Of a stretch of DNA of 45,052 nucleotides, positions 15,447 through 23,878 are shown piece after piece. Under the pieces are notes generated by a model that worked only from the letters and a program-made list of their open reading frames with translations, did not search any database and was not told the origin of the DNA. Source of the stretch: CAG-390 sp964590755 (GTDB lineage Bacteria; Bacillota; Clostridia; Oscillospirales; CAG-272); contig CAZPYK010000008.1 in assembly GCA_964590755.1 (NCBI GenBank), forward strand, positions 1 through 45,052, written 5' to 3'. The position numbers were made by a program, and so were the translations under genes. Position 1 is the stretch's first letter. Each line of letters opens with the position of its first letter.

Positions 15447-16473
15447 CGGAGAAAAAAAACGCACGGCAAGATATCGTGAGGAAGATTACCGCTATGCCGC
15501 GGCAAAGATCGCTTCGATATCGCTCGGCTTGATACCGCCGCAAAAGCTTTCTGAGCTCACAGCTCTTGAAAGCACCGAAGCGGTAATGGAGCGTATATCC
15601 GAATACGGCTTTGATTCCGTGCTTGCGGCAAATCATGGCTTTGAGGCCGCCCTTACGGCATATACAGCCGAAAGCTATGATAAGCTGCTCTCATTTTGTC
15701 CTTGTACCCCACTTGCAAGGCTCTGCAGACTGAAATACGATTGCAACAACCTAAAATCGGCAATAAAATGCACCGCTGTCGGCAGGGATGCCGCATCTAT
15801 GATGATAGAATGCGGTAATATTCCGTCAAAGACAGTGCTCGAAGCGGTTGATAAAAACAACTTTTCCGCCATTGCGGAGCTCCTTCCGAATATGGCCAAG
15901 GGAGCCGCTATGGCAACCGATGCCCTTCACAAGAATGCCGGCTCGCGACAGGTGGACTCATTGCTTGACCGCGCATGCTTTGCCGATATGCGCGAAGCGG
16001 CGGCGGCAACCGGTCTGCGCGAAGCAGTATCTCTCATGAAAAGAAGGATAGACGGTGTAAACATCATGACTGCACTGCGTGTTCTTCGCCTGCGCGACAA
16101 AGATATGCGCCGTGCCCTGTTTGACGATTCGGTTTTATCCGGCGGAGCAATAAGCATGAGGGCATTAAGGGACGCGACAGATGCCAAAGCGATAGCCGCA
16201 CTTGCCGATGCCTCGGGATATTCCGAGATCGCTGCTGCGGTAAACAATGTTGACATGAGCGCCGCCTCTCTTGAAGCCTTATCTCTCACGCTGGACGACG
16301 CCTTCACCGATGCGGTGCGCTCGGTCACCGGAAAGCAACTGCTCGGCATATATCCGATCCTCGGATATATCTTGTCGCTTGAAAACGAGATAAAGAATCT
16401 TCGCATCATCCTTTCCGGAATCGAAGCGGGAGACGCCAAGCCTCGCATCGAAGAAAGGCTGCGCAAAGCATAA
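15439..16473 (+). CDS. ntpC: V-type ATPase subunit C (subunit d)
   Basis: The 344-residue all-helical protein is the central-stalk adaptor that links the rotor ring to subunits D and F. Typical features are the repeated helical bundles, the basic N-terminal segment RYREEDYRYAAAKI and the C-terminal LGYILSLENEIKNLRIILSG, a hallmark of the family's end (ENEIKNLRII). Length is near the usual 330-350. The start overlaps the subunit E stop by 8 bases. A 139-base gap containing a hairpin follows, the longest gap in the operon. Confidence 0.94.
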   Translation: MVDGEKKRTARYREEDYRYAAAKIASISLGLIPPQKLSELTALESTEAVMERISEYGFDSVLAANHGFEAALTAYTAESYDKLLSFCPCTPLARLCRLKYDCNNLKSAIKCTAVGRDAASMMIECGNIPSKTVLEAVDKNNFSAIAELLPNMAKGAAMATDALHKNAGSRQVDSLLDRACFADMREAAAATGLREAVSLMKRRIDGVNIMTALRVLRLRDKDMRRALFDDSVLSGGAISMRALRDATDAKAIAALADASGYSEIAAAVNNVDMSAASLEALSLTLDDAFTDAVRSVTGKQLLGIYPILGYILSLENEIKNLRIILSGIEAGDAKPRIEERLRKA

Positions 16474-16487
16474 GGCACAAAACGCCA

Positions 16488-16512
16488 TTCCACGCCGCCG
16501 CACGGCGCGGAA
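16488..16512 (+). other. intercistronic hairpin inside the V-ATPase operon
   Basis: TTCC-A-CGCCG (16488-16497) pairs with CGGCG-C-GGAA (16503-16512) around CCGCA. The downstream bases are A-rich, not T-rich, so it is not a terminator; it could stabilise the 3' end of a processed upstream mRNA. No clear promoter was found in the rest of the gap to 16612. Confidence 0.5.
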
Positions 16513-16612
16513 CAGAACGGAACAAAACAAACACAATATAAAACTCGTTCGCGGATCGAGCAAATTAAAAATTGTATGTATAAGAAATTCAATATATTTT
16601 TTGGAGATCATC

Positions 16613-16951
16613 ATGTATAAGGTTGCTGTTATCGGAGGCAGACAGGATATACTCGGTTTTTCGGCGCTGGGCTTTACACTGCTTGAGGCACAGGATGCCG
16701 ATGCCGCGCGCGCGGCATTATCGCGTGCCACTGCGGGAGCGGGAACCGACGGAGTTCCGGAAGGAGGTTTCGCCGTCATCTTCATCACAGAGGAGCTTGC
16801 ATCTGCCATCGCGGACGATATCGCAAAATTTGACGATATTCCCACTCCGGCAATACTTCCGATCCCATCCGCATCCTCGGATAACGGCTTTGGGGTCAAG
16901 GCGCTGCACGATCGTGTGCGGCGCGCCGTGGGCAGCGACATCCTAAAGTAA
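16613..16951 (+). CDS. ntpG: V-type ATPase subunit F (NtpG)
   Basis: The 112-residue protein has the Rossmann-like fold of subunit F, the small central-stalk subunit. It begins with MYKVAVIGGRQDILGFSALG, close to the family's IAVIGDxDxxxGFRLAGV, and contains FAVIFITEELA and a C-terminal helix KALHDRVRRAVGSDIL. TTGGAG lies 6 bases before the ATG at 16613, which decides the start. It is followed after 67 bases by subunit A. Confidence 0.94.
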   Translation: MYKVAVIGGRQDILGFSALGFTLLEAQDADAARAALSRATAGAGTDGVPEGGFAVIFITEELASAIADDIAKFDDIPTPAILPIPSASSDNGFGVKALHDRVRRAVGSDILK

Positions 16952-17018
16952 ATGCCACGGTGAAAAACGGCACCGAAAGACAAAAATGCAGATCACAACG
17001 AAAGGCATGATCATAAAA

Positions 17019-18788
17019 ATGGAAAATGTAGAAGGAAAGATCCTAAAGGTATCCGGTCCGCTCGTAATTGCCGAGGGCATGCGAAACGCCGATATGTTCG
17101 ACGTCGTGCATGTCGGAAGCGGCAAGCTCATCGGAGAAATCATCGAAATGCACGGTGACCGCGCCTCGGTGCAGGTCTATGAGGAGACCGCCGGCATAGG
17201 TCGCGGCGATCCGGTCGTTTCCACCGGCGCCCCGCTTTCGGTCGAATTGGGGCCGGGCCTTATAGGAAACATATACGACGGAATACAGCGCCCGCTCGAA
17301 AAGCTGCGCGAGATAGCGGGCTCCAATCTCACCCGCGGAATCGTCGCCCCCGCGCTTGATCGCGACAAGGTCTGGCACTTCAACGCCACGGTCGAGCGCG
17401 GCGCAAAGGTCTCGGAAGGCGACATTCTCGGAACCGTCAACGAAAGTGAAGCACTGACCCATAAGATCATGGTACCGCCGGGGCTCTCCGGCACCGTGAT
17501 ATCCTTGCGCTCGGGAGACTATCATGTCACCGACAAGGTGGGCACGCTTGAAAGTGCCGACGGCACACTGCATGAGATAACTCTTATGCAAAAATGGCCC
17601 GTGCGTATCGCTCGCCCCAACGCCGGCAAGCTTCCTCCCACCGAGCCTATGGTCACGGGACAAAGATCTATAGATGCACTCTTCCCCATCGCCCGCGGAG
17701 GCACAGCATGCGTTCCGGGTCCCTTCGGTTCGGGCAAGACCGTCGTTCAACATCAGTTGGCGAAGTGGAGCAATGTCGACCTTGTTGTCTATATCGGATG
17801 CGGCGAACGCGGAAACGAAATGACAGACGTTTTGCGCGAATTCCCCGAGCTGCGCGACCCGCGCAGCGGACGCTCGCTTATGGAGCGCACGATATTGATA
17901 GCCAACACCTCGGATATGCCGGTTGCGGCACGTGAGGCTTCTATTTACACCGGAATCACGATCGCGGAATATTACCGCGACATGGGCTACACCGTAGCCG
18001 TTATCGCCGACTCCACCTCTCGTTGGGCGGAAGCATTGCGCGAGATGTCGGGCAGACTTGAAGAGATGCCCGGCGAGGAGGGCTACCCTGCGTATCTTAC
18101 CTCGCGGCTCGCTCAGTTTTATGAACGCGCGGGGCGTGTGATATGTCTCGGCGCGGACAAGCGCGAGGGTGCGCTGTCCGCGATCGGAGCGGTCTCACCT
18201 GCGGGCGGCGACATATCCGAGCCGGTGACCCAGGCAACGCTTCGTATCGTCAAAGTATTCTGGGGACTCGATTCCTCACTTGCGTATCGCCGACACTTCC
18301 CTGCCATCAACTGGCTCAACTCCTATTCTCTCTATCGCGAAAGGCTTACCGATTGGTTTGCCGAAAATGTATCTCGCAATTGGATGGCTTTGACTCAACG
18401 TTGTCTCAAAACGCTTCAGCAGGAATCCGAGCTCAACGAGATAGTTCAGCTCATAGGCGCAGATGCGCTTTCTCCGCACGACAGGCTGACGCTTGAGGTC
18501 GCACGCTCACTGCGTGAGGACTTTTTGCAGCAGAATGCCATGAGTGACAACGACAGCTACTCACCGTTGGATAAGCAGTACCGTTTGTTGCACATGATAT
18601 TTGAATTTGAGGATGAGAGCCGTCGTGCCATAGATCGCGGCGCGGCGATAGACGAGATCTCAGATCTGCCGATAAGAGAACGCATCGGCAGAGCAAAGGA
18701 TGTCGCAAACGACAGCTATTCCTCGGAATTTGACAAGCTTGAAGCAGATATCAAGCAGGATATCGCTTCCACCATACCGAAAAATTAA
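17019..18788 (+). CDS. ntpA: V-type ATPase catalytic subunit A
   Basis: This 589-residue subunit hydrolyses ATP in the A3B3 head. The P-loop GPFGSGKTVVQHQLAK is near residues 233-248, the Walker B region is YTVAVIADSTSRWAEALRE, and the non-homologous insert typical of A subunits (about residues 110-190) is present, which separates it from F-type beta. GCGERGNEMTDVLREFPEL is also diagnostic. The ATG at 17019 (MENVEGK) is preferred over two upstream in-frame ATGs because GAAAGG lies 13 bases before it; the sequence between reads ATGATCATAAAA, as in several other starts in this window. Confidence 0.97.
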   Translation: MENVEGKILKVSGPLVIAEGMRNADMFDVVHVGSGKLIGEIIEMHGDRASVQVYEETAGIGRGDPVVSTGAPLSVELGPGLIGNIYDGIQRPLEKLREIAGSNLTRGIVAPALDRDKVWHFNATVERGAKVSEGDILGTVNESEALTHKIMVPPGLSGTVISLRSGDYHVTDKVGTLESADGTLHEITLMQKWPVRIARPNAGKLPPTEPMVTGQRSIDALFPIARGGTACVPGPFGSGKTVVQHQLAKWSNVDLVVYIGCGERGNEMTDVLREFPELRDPRSGRSLMERTILIANTSDMPVAAREASIYTGITIAEYYRDMGYTVAVIADSTSRWAEALREMSGRLEEMPGEEGYPAYLTSRLAQFYERAGRVICLGADKREGALSAIGAVSPAGGDISEPVTQATLRIVKVFWGLDSSLAYRRHFPAINWLNSYSLYRERLTDWFAENVSRNWMALTQRCLKTLQQESELNEIVQLIGADALSPHDRLTLEVARSLREDFLQQNAMSDNDSYSPLDKQYRLLHMIFEFEDESRRAIDRGAAIDEISDLPIRERIGRAKDVANDSYSSEFDKLEADIKQDIASTIPKN

Positions 18789-18800
18789 GAGGTGACGGTC

Positions 18801-20207
18801 ATGATAAAGGAATATAAAACAATAGAAGAAGTTGCCGGGCCTCTTATGCTCATAAAGCGTGTCGAGGGTGTCAAATACGACGAGCTGGGCGAAATAGTAA
18901 TGCCCGACGGATCGATCCGCCGCTGTCGCGTGCTTGAGATAAACGGCAGTGACGTGCTGGTGCAGCTTTTTGAATCGGCGGCGGGTATAAACCTTGCCGA
19001 AAGCCGCGTTCGCTTCACGGGCCACGGCGTGCGTCTCGGTGTATCCCCCGATATGATGGGCAGAGTTTTCAACGGCATGGGTGAGCCTATTGACGGCGGC
19101 GCCCGACTGATACCGGGAAAATATTGCGACATCAACGGCACGCCGATAAATCCCGCGGCAAGATATTATCCCTCCGAATTCATCCAGACCGGCATATCGA
19201 CGATAGACGGCCTCAACACACTTGTCAGAGGTCAAAAGTTGCCCATATTCTCCGGCTCAGGACTCCCTCACGCCGACCTCGCGGCTCAGATAGCGCGCCA
19301 AGCAAAGGTCATCGGCGACGATAGCGGAGAGGGCTCAAACTTTGCAGTGGTCTTTGCCGCGGTCGGTATCACCTTCGAAGAAGCCGACTTCTTTATAAAC
19401 GATTTCAAACGCACGGGAGCCATCGGACGCACCGTCATGTTCGTCAACCTCGCCTCCGACCCCGCGATAGAGCGCATCTCCACTCCGCGTATGGCGCTTA
19501 CCGCCGCAGAATATCTGGCATTTGACTGTAATATGCACGTGCTTGTCATAATCACCGATATTACCAACTACGCCGAAGCATTGCGCGAGGTGTCCGCAGC
19601 ACGTCGTGAGGTTCCCGGACGCCGCGGATATCCCGGATATATGTACACAGACCTTGCCACGATGTACGAACGCGCGGGACGCAAGGCGGGCTCCGAGGGT
19701 TCTATCACCATGATTCCGATCCTCTCAATGCCCGAGGACGACAAAACGCATCCGATCCCCGACCTTACGGGATACATCACCGAAGGACAGATCATCCTCT
19801 CGCGCGAAATGTATCGCAAGGGATATATGCCACCCGTTGATGTCCTCCCCTCCCTTTCACGACTTAAGGACAAGGGTATCGGCGCGGGCAGGACTCGTGA
19901 GGATCACGCCGGAGTTATGAATCAGCTGTTTTCAAGCTATGCCCGCGGTTGCGAAGCAAAGGAACTGATGGTGGTGCTCGGCGAATCCGCGCTTACGCCC
20001 ATGGACAGACTTTATGCTAAATTTGCCGATGCTTTTGAAGCAAGATATATCAATCAGGGCTTCTATGAGAACCGCACGATCGAAGAAACTCTCGATCTGG
20101 GATGGGAATTGCTCTCCATTCTGCCGCGAAGCGAGATGAAGCGCATAAAGCCGGAATTCATCGCAAAATATTGGCCCTCTCAAGCAAAGCAAGATGAAAA
20201 GCAATAA
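18801..20207 (+). CDS. ntpB: V-type ATPase regulatory subunit B
   Basis: The 468-residue non-catalytic head subunit keeps the overall ATPase fold but has no complete P-loop (the region reads IFSGSGLPHADLAAQI). Diagnostic stretches are FMNLASDPAIER-like FVNLASDPAIERISTPR, ALREVSAARREVPGRRGYP, MYTDLATMYERAGR and ILSMPEDDKTHPIPDLTGYI. The ATG at 18801 has AGAGGTGA 5 bases upstream; a GTG at 18792 is part of that site. It lies 12 bases after subunit A. Confidence 0.97.
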   Translation: MIKEYKTIEEVAGPLMLIKRVEGVKYDELGEIVMPDGSIRRCRVLEINGSDVLVQLFESAAGINLAESRVRFTGHGVRLGVSPDMMGRVFNGMGEPIDGGARLIPGKYCDINGTPINPAARYYPSEFIQTGISTIDGLNTLVRGQKLPIFSGSGLPHADLAAQIARQAKVIGDDSGEGSNFAVVFAAVGITFEEADFFINDFKRTGAIGRTVMFVNLASDPAIERISTPRMALTAAEYLAFDCNMHVLVIITDITNYAEALREVSAARREVPGRRGYPGYMYTDLATMYERAGRKAGSEGSITMIPILSMPEDDKTHPIPDLTGYITEGQIILSREMYRKGYMPPVDVLPSLSRLKDKGIGAGRTREDHAGVMNQLFSSYARGCEAKELMVVLGESALTPMDRLYAKFADAFEARYINQGFYENRTIEETLDLGWELLSILPRSEMKRIKPEFIAKYWPSQAKQDEKQ

Positions 20208-20243
20208 AAACTCCGCAAGGACCGAAGGAGGTGCTGTCCGATC

Positions 20244-20906
20244 ATGGCTGCAACAAATGTAAGCCCGACCCGCATGGAGCTGAAAAGGCTCAAAACACGA
20301 TATGCCGCGGCGCGACGCGGACACAAGCTGCTCAAAGACAAGCGCGACGAGCTTATGAAGCACTTTCTTGAGGCGGTAAAACAAAACGAGGAGCTCCGCC
20401 AAAGCGTCGAAAAACGTCTTCGCGGATATTACAGTTCGTTTACCGCCGCGGGAGCGGTGGGAAACCCGAAGATGCTTGAAGAGGCGCTTCTGTCCCGTAT
20501 AGGCGAAAACCTGATCGATGTCGACACGGCGCGCACGATGGGCGTGACCGTTCCGGTACTCTGCGGCGGCGATATCACCGTCGGCATAGGCTACGGAATG
20601 GCGTTCACTCCCGCCGGGCTTGACTCGGCGTTGGAAGAGCTATCCTCCCTTTCCGCGGATATGATCAAGCTGGCACAGCTTGAAAAGACTGCGCAACTGC
20701 TCGCAGGTGAAATCGAGCGCACGCGACGTCGCGTAAACGCTCTCGAATACATTCTCATGCCGAGATACCTTGAATCCATCAAGACGATATCAATGAAGCT
20801 TGATGAAGACGAACGCGGCAGCCGCGCAAGACTTATGAAGGTCAAAGAAATGACCGCCGCCGCCGAGATACAAAAAAAGCGCGAGGCGGATGCCGCTCTC
20901 GAATGA
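20244..20906 (+). CDS. ntpD: V-type ATPase central shaft subunit D
   Basis: The 220-residue protein is the rotating shaft. It starts with the family signature VSPTRMELKRLKTRYAAARR (written here from NVSPTRMEL onward), followed by GHKLLKDKRDELM, and ends with a second long helix carrying RRRVNALEYILMPRYLESIK, the matching C-terminal signature. The two helices form the antiparallel coiled coil. AAGGAGG lies about 12 bases before the ATG. It is the last gene of the operon; the ntpH and ntpJ genes that follow in Enterococcus hirae are absent here. Confidence 0.96.
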   Translation: MAATNVSPTRMELKRLKTRYAAARRGHKLLKDKRDELMKHFLEAVKQNEELRQSVEKRLRGYYSSFTAAGAVGNPKMLEEALLSRIGENLIDVDTARTMGVTVPVLCGGDITVGIGYGMAFTPAGLDSALEELSSLSADMIKLAQLEKTAQLLAGEIERTRRRVNALEYILMPRYLESIKTISMKLDEDERGSRARLMKVKEMTAAAEIQKKREADAALE

Positions 20907-20937
20907 TATCGCAAAACTATTGTTGCACCTACCGGGG

Positions 20938-21036
20938 ACCGGGCTTCTCGTCAAAACAGCCCGGTCAATCCACGGTCAGAAACGAACAATGCAATCAAAA
21001 ATCGGAGCCCGCGCGCGTCGCGCGGGCTCCGATTTT
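20938..21036. terminator. bidirectional terminator between V-ATPase and met operons
   Basis: A first hairpin ACCGGGCT/AGCCCGGT (20938-20945 with 20958-20965) is followed by a 19-bp perfect stem (20997-21015 with 21019-21037, core GGAGCCCGCGCG) with a 3-base loop and A/T tracts on both sides. It ends the V-ATPase transcript and, read on the other strand, the met operon, whose last stop codon is at 21054. Confidence 0.93.
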
Positions 21037-21053
21037 TATATGCTTATATAAGC

Positions 21054-21752
21054 TTACTTAAGACGCTTGTCGGATCTGCGGGAGAGGAATGTTCCGAGGC
21101 TTTGAAATATCTGTACCATAACGATGAGCAGCACTACCGTCTCGATTATGACGGGGTAGTTATATCTGTTGTATCCTATCATAATCGCGATGTTGCCGAG
21201 ACCGCCTCCGCCGATGGCACCGCTCATGGCAGTGTAACCGAGTATCGTGGTGATCGCAATCGCCGCATTGGAGATCAGCGACGGCACGCTTTCGGGTATC
21301 ATTACCTTGATTATTATTTGAAACGGAGAGGCTCCCATGCTCAATGCAGCTTCGATAATGTTGGGATTAACCTCACGCAGGCTGCTCTCCACCAGCCTTG
21401 CCACAAACGGAAAGGCAGCAATGACCAGCGGCACTATCGAAGCCGCCGACCCTATGGTCGTTCCGATTATCAGACGAGTAAGCGGAAAGACCACGACTAT
21501 AAGGATTATAAAAGGTATCGACCGCAAAAGGTTAACTGTAATATTCAGCGCTTTAAGAAGCCAAGCGGGAATGGGGAGTATGCCGTTTTTCTCACCGCAA
21601 ACAAGCAAAACTCCGAGCGGCAAGCCTATCACAAAGGCAAACAAGGTTGATATGACCGTGACATAAAAGGTCTCCCATATAGCTCCGGGTATATCACTGA
21701 GAAGCAATTCGAATGCATAGCGGATCTTTTCCTCAGAAAACATGTTAGACAT
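21054..21752 (-). CDS. metI: methionine ABC transporter permease MetI
   Basis: The 232-residue membrane protein is the permease of the methionine importer. It has five membrane helices, the N-terminal FYVTVISTLFAFVIGLPLG typical of MetI, NLLRSIPFIILIVVVFPLTR, and the cytoplasmic EAA loop EAALSMGASPFQIIIKVMIP that docks on the ATPase. Length is as expected (about 220). It lies 19 bases after metN in a metQ-metN-metI operon and just before the bidirectional terminator. Confidence 0.96.
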   Translation of the reverse strand: MSNMFSEEKIRYAFELLLSDIPGAIWETFYVTVISTLFAFVIGLPLGVLLVCGEKNGILPIPAWLLKALNITVNLLRSIPFIILIVVVFPLTRLIIGTTIGSAASIVPLVIAAFPFVARLVESSLREVNPNIIEAALSMGASPFQIIIKVMIPESVPSLISNAAIAITTILGYTAMSGAIGGGGLGNIAIMIGYNRYNYPVIIETVVLLIVMVQIFQSLGTFLSRRSDKRLK

Positions 21753-21771
21753 CGTTTTTACTCCTTTGACC

Positions 21772-22770
21772 TTACGCTTCCTCGACGGTCACGTTTTCGA
21801 TAGCCCCGAGATAGTCCTTGACCGTTTGAGTTTTTTCATCACCGCCGGGAACACCTATGAGCATGGTCCCGTATGTCTTGTCGTCTATGGTGCGCGCGGA
21901 TGCCGAGACGATATTTACAAGTATGTTCTTTTCCTGTGCCATACGTGCGATCCACGGAGTTCCTGCCGCCATCGCGCCGTTAAATATGATACGCAACCGT
22001 GTCTCGTGATTGGGGTTGGATACGCTATCATCGGCTCCGTTGGGGAACACCAGTCTTCTGGCGGCAGCCGAGCGAGGACTTGCAAACACAGTCCCCACCG
22101 CACCCTTTTCGACTATCTCGCCGTTGTCAAGTATGGCGACATGCGAACAGATCTCCTCCACCACGCTCATTTGGTGCGTGATAACGATCACGGTAATTCC
22201 GAGTCTGCGGTTTATCTCTCGTATGAGTCCGAGGATCGCATGCGTGGTATTGGGGTCAAGCGCACTGGTCGCCTCGTCGCAAAGAAGTATCTTGGGATCC
22301 GTTGCAAGCGCACGCGCTATGGCAACACGCTGTTGCTGACCGCCCGACAGCTGTGCGGGATACGCCGATGCCTTATCCGGCAGACCGACGAGTTCCAAAA
22401 GCTCGCGGGCTCTCTTTTCGGCTTTTGCACGAGGGATTCCCGCAAGCTCCATGGGAAAGCAAACATTTTTGAGGCAATTCTTTTGCATGAGCAGGTTAAA
22501 GCCCTGGAATATCATGGTGATGCCGCGCCGCGCCGCGCGCAGTGCGGATGGATCGAGCGAGGTCATGCTGACGCCGTCGATGATCACATCTCCGGATGTG
22601 GGGCGCTCAAGCATATTGATACAGCGCACCAAAGTGCTTTTCCCCGCTCCGCTCATGCCGATTATTCCGTAGATGTCGCCGTCGTTGATCGTCAGATCTA
22701 TCGAATGCAGAGCCTCGACCTTGCCGCCTGCGCCGTCAAAGGTCTTGCTCAGGTTTTTGATCTCTATCAT
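21772..22770 (-). CDS. metN: methionine ABC transporter ATPase MetN
   Basis: The 332-residue ATPase carries Walker A GMSGAGKS (residues 38-45), the signature LSGGQQQR, Walker B ILLCDEATSALD and the switch His in VIVITHQMSVV. Residues from about 240 form the C-terminal NIL domain, which in E. coli MetN binds methionine and inhibits transport from the inside. Its ATG overlaps the metQ stop by one base (TAATG), giving tight translational coupling. Presence of the NIL domain implies product feedback in addition to the transcriptional attenuator proposed upstream. Confidence 0.97.
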   Translation of the reverse strand: MIEIKNLSKTFDGAGGKVEALHSIDLTINDGDIYGIIGMSGAGKSTLVRCINMLERPTSGDVIIDGVSMTSLDPSALRAARRGITMIFQGFNLLMQKNCLKNVCFPMELAGIPRAKAEKRARELLELVGLPDKASAYPAQLSGGQQQRVAIARALATDPKILLCDEATSALDPNTTHAILGLIREINRRLGITVIVITHQMSVVEEICSHVAILDNGEIVEKGAVGTVFASPRSAAARRLVFPNGADDSVSNPNHETRLRIIFNGAMAAGTPWIARMAQEKNILVNIVSASARTIDDKTYGTMLIGVPGGDEKTQTVKDYLGAIENVTVEEA

Positions 22771-23633
22771 TATTTGGCAGATGACGTTTTTATATCATCA
22801 AGAGATGTGTGCGAGGAGGAGTACACACCCATGGGCTCGACATGAACGGCAGAGACCGAAACGATATGCGTATCGTTCTGCGCATTGAAATCATCAAGAT
22901 AGGGAGCGTGCTGGAAGTAGTTGGCGTCGCATTCGCCGCTTTCGACGACCCGGTTGGGAACAACATAATCGGAGAGCACATTTATCTCAAGCGTTATGTT
23001 TTTTGCCGCGAGAATCTTTTTTACTTCCTCGAGGATCTCCGCGTGAGGTGTGGGAGAAGCGGCGACCGTTATGGTCTGTCCGGCAAGAGCTGAATAATCA
23101 ACATTGGGATCATAACCGTCGGTGGTGGTGTCGACCGTGCTTATCACTGCACCGTTATACTTTTCGGAAATGAAATCCTTGATCGTTTGGCTTTCAAGGG
23201 CGGCAATGAGCGCCAAGGTCTTGGGGGCGGTCTCATTTCCTTCCTTTACGGCAAGGATGTTTGCATATGCCGAATATGAGCCCTCTATGGCTACCGAGTC
23301 GGCAGTGGGATTGAGACCGGCGGAAATAGCGTAGTTTGAGTTGATCACGGCATAGTCGACATCCTTGAGGAAGTTGGGCAGCTGTGCGGCTTCGACCTCG
23401 CGGAAGGTAATGTTGTAGGGATTTTCAACGATATCGCGTACCGTTGCGGTGATGCCCGCCCCATCTTTGAGCTTGATGAGCCCCTGGGCTTCAAGAAGCA
23501 GAAGCGCGCGCGCTTCGTTGGTGGTGTCGTTGGGAATGGCGATCTCGATACCGCTCTTCCCGCACGCGGAAAGGATCAAGAGAGACGAGAGTGCGAGTGC
23601 AAATGCAATGAGTAGCGAAAATGTTCTTTTCAT
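22770..23633 (-). CDS. metQ: methionine-binding lipoprotein MetQ, circularly permuted
   Basis: The 287-residue protein has a lipoprotein signal (residues 1-23, lipobox LSAC with Cys24) and belongs to the NLPA/MetQ family that feeds methionine to MetNI. The order of its halves is reversed. Residues 29-165 (from IAIPNDTTNEARALLLL through GLIKLKDG, DIVENPYN, EAAQLPNFL, YAVINSNYA to FISEKYNGAV) correspond to the C-terminal half of ordinary MetQ. A linker of about 22 residues follows, then 188-282 (ITVAASPTPHAEILEEV, DYVVPN, GECDANYFQHAPYLDDFN, VEPMGVYS, TSLDDIK) correspond to the N-terminal half. In E. coli MetQ the segment SLDELQDGSQVAVPND joins them; here its two parts are the two ends. All lies in one open frame, and CAAAGGAG sits 6 bases before the ATG. 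Ligand-binding regions of both lobes are retained, so it should still fold. Confidence 0.93.
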   Translation of the reverse strand: MKRTFSLLIAFALALSSLLILSACGKSGIEIAIPNDTTNEARALLLLEAQGLIKLKDGAGITATVRDIVENPYNITFREVEAAQLPNFLKDVDYAVINSNYAISAGLNPTADSVAIEGSYSAYANILAVKEGNETAPKTLALIAALESQTIKDFISEKYNGAVISTVDTTTDGYDPNVDYSALAGQTITVAASPTPHAEILEEVKKILAAKNITLEINVLSDYVVPNRVVESGECDANYFQHAPYLDDFNAQNDTHIVSVSAVHVEPMGVYSSSHTSLDDIKTSSAK

Positions 23634-23664
23634 GGGGTGCTCCTTTGTTCGTGAAGAAATTAAT

Positions 23665-23701
23665 ATAAAATAAAGGGGAATCGCCGACAGCGTTCCCCTT
23701 T
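23665..23701 (-). terminator. attenuator terminator upstream of metQ
   Basis: On the minus strand AAAGGGGAA-CGC (23701-23690) pairs with GCG-A-TTCCCCTTT (23684-23672) around loop TGTCG, and the stem is followed by TTTATTTTATATT. It lies between the Met-rich leader ORF (stop at 23731) and metQ (start at 23633), so it would stop transcription before the structural genes unless prevented. Read on the plus strand it also ends in a run of T. Confidence 0.85.
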
Positions 23702-23834
23702 TTTTGACATTGTTGACAAAAGTCAATCGATCATGCAACGGAAGGATTCCTGTCGGAATTATAAGCGCGGCAAAACATGCGCATGGCGCACATGCACATG
23801 GACATCATCATATTCATGACTGCAAACGCTGTCA
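23684..23834 (-). promoter_or_regulatory. candidate antiterminator pairings in the met leader
   Basis: Two segments of the leader ORF can pair with the 5' side of the terminator. TGACAGCGTTT (23834-23824, codons 3-6) matches GAACGCTGTCG (23695-23685) over 11 positions, two of them G-U. CCGACAG (23756-23750, codons 29-31) matches CTGTCGG (23690-23684) over 7. Also CGGAAGGA at the leader ribosome site (23857-23850) is complementary to TCCTTCCG (23746-23739) near the end of the ORF. These are read by eye; no folding was computed. Confidence 0.5.
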
Positions 23835-23841
23835 TTTTCAT
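23731..23841 (-). CDS. methionine-rich leader peptide of the metQNI operon
   Basis: A 36-codon ORF with a near-perfect ribosome site (GGAAGGAG, 7 bases before the ATG) lies about 30 bases into the predicted transcript. Ten of its 36 codons are AUG, at positions 1, 3, 9, 11, 12, 13, 15, 17, 20 and 22, and three are Cys (16, 18, 24); the core reads VMNMMMSMCMCAMRMF. Such density at the head of a methionine-import operon, followed by an intrinsic terminator, is the design of amino-acid attenuators such as trp or his: ribosomes that wait for Met-tRNA would alter folding and let transcription reach metQ. The role is inferred; codons, ribosome site, promoter and terminator are seen directly. Confidence 0.85.
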   Translation of the reverse strand: MKMTAFAVMNMMMSMCMCAMRMFCRAYNSDRNPSVA

Positions 23842-23878
23842 GGCGCTTCTCCTTCCGACCGAAATCAATTACAGTTGT

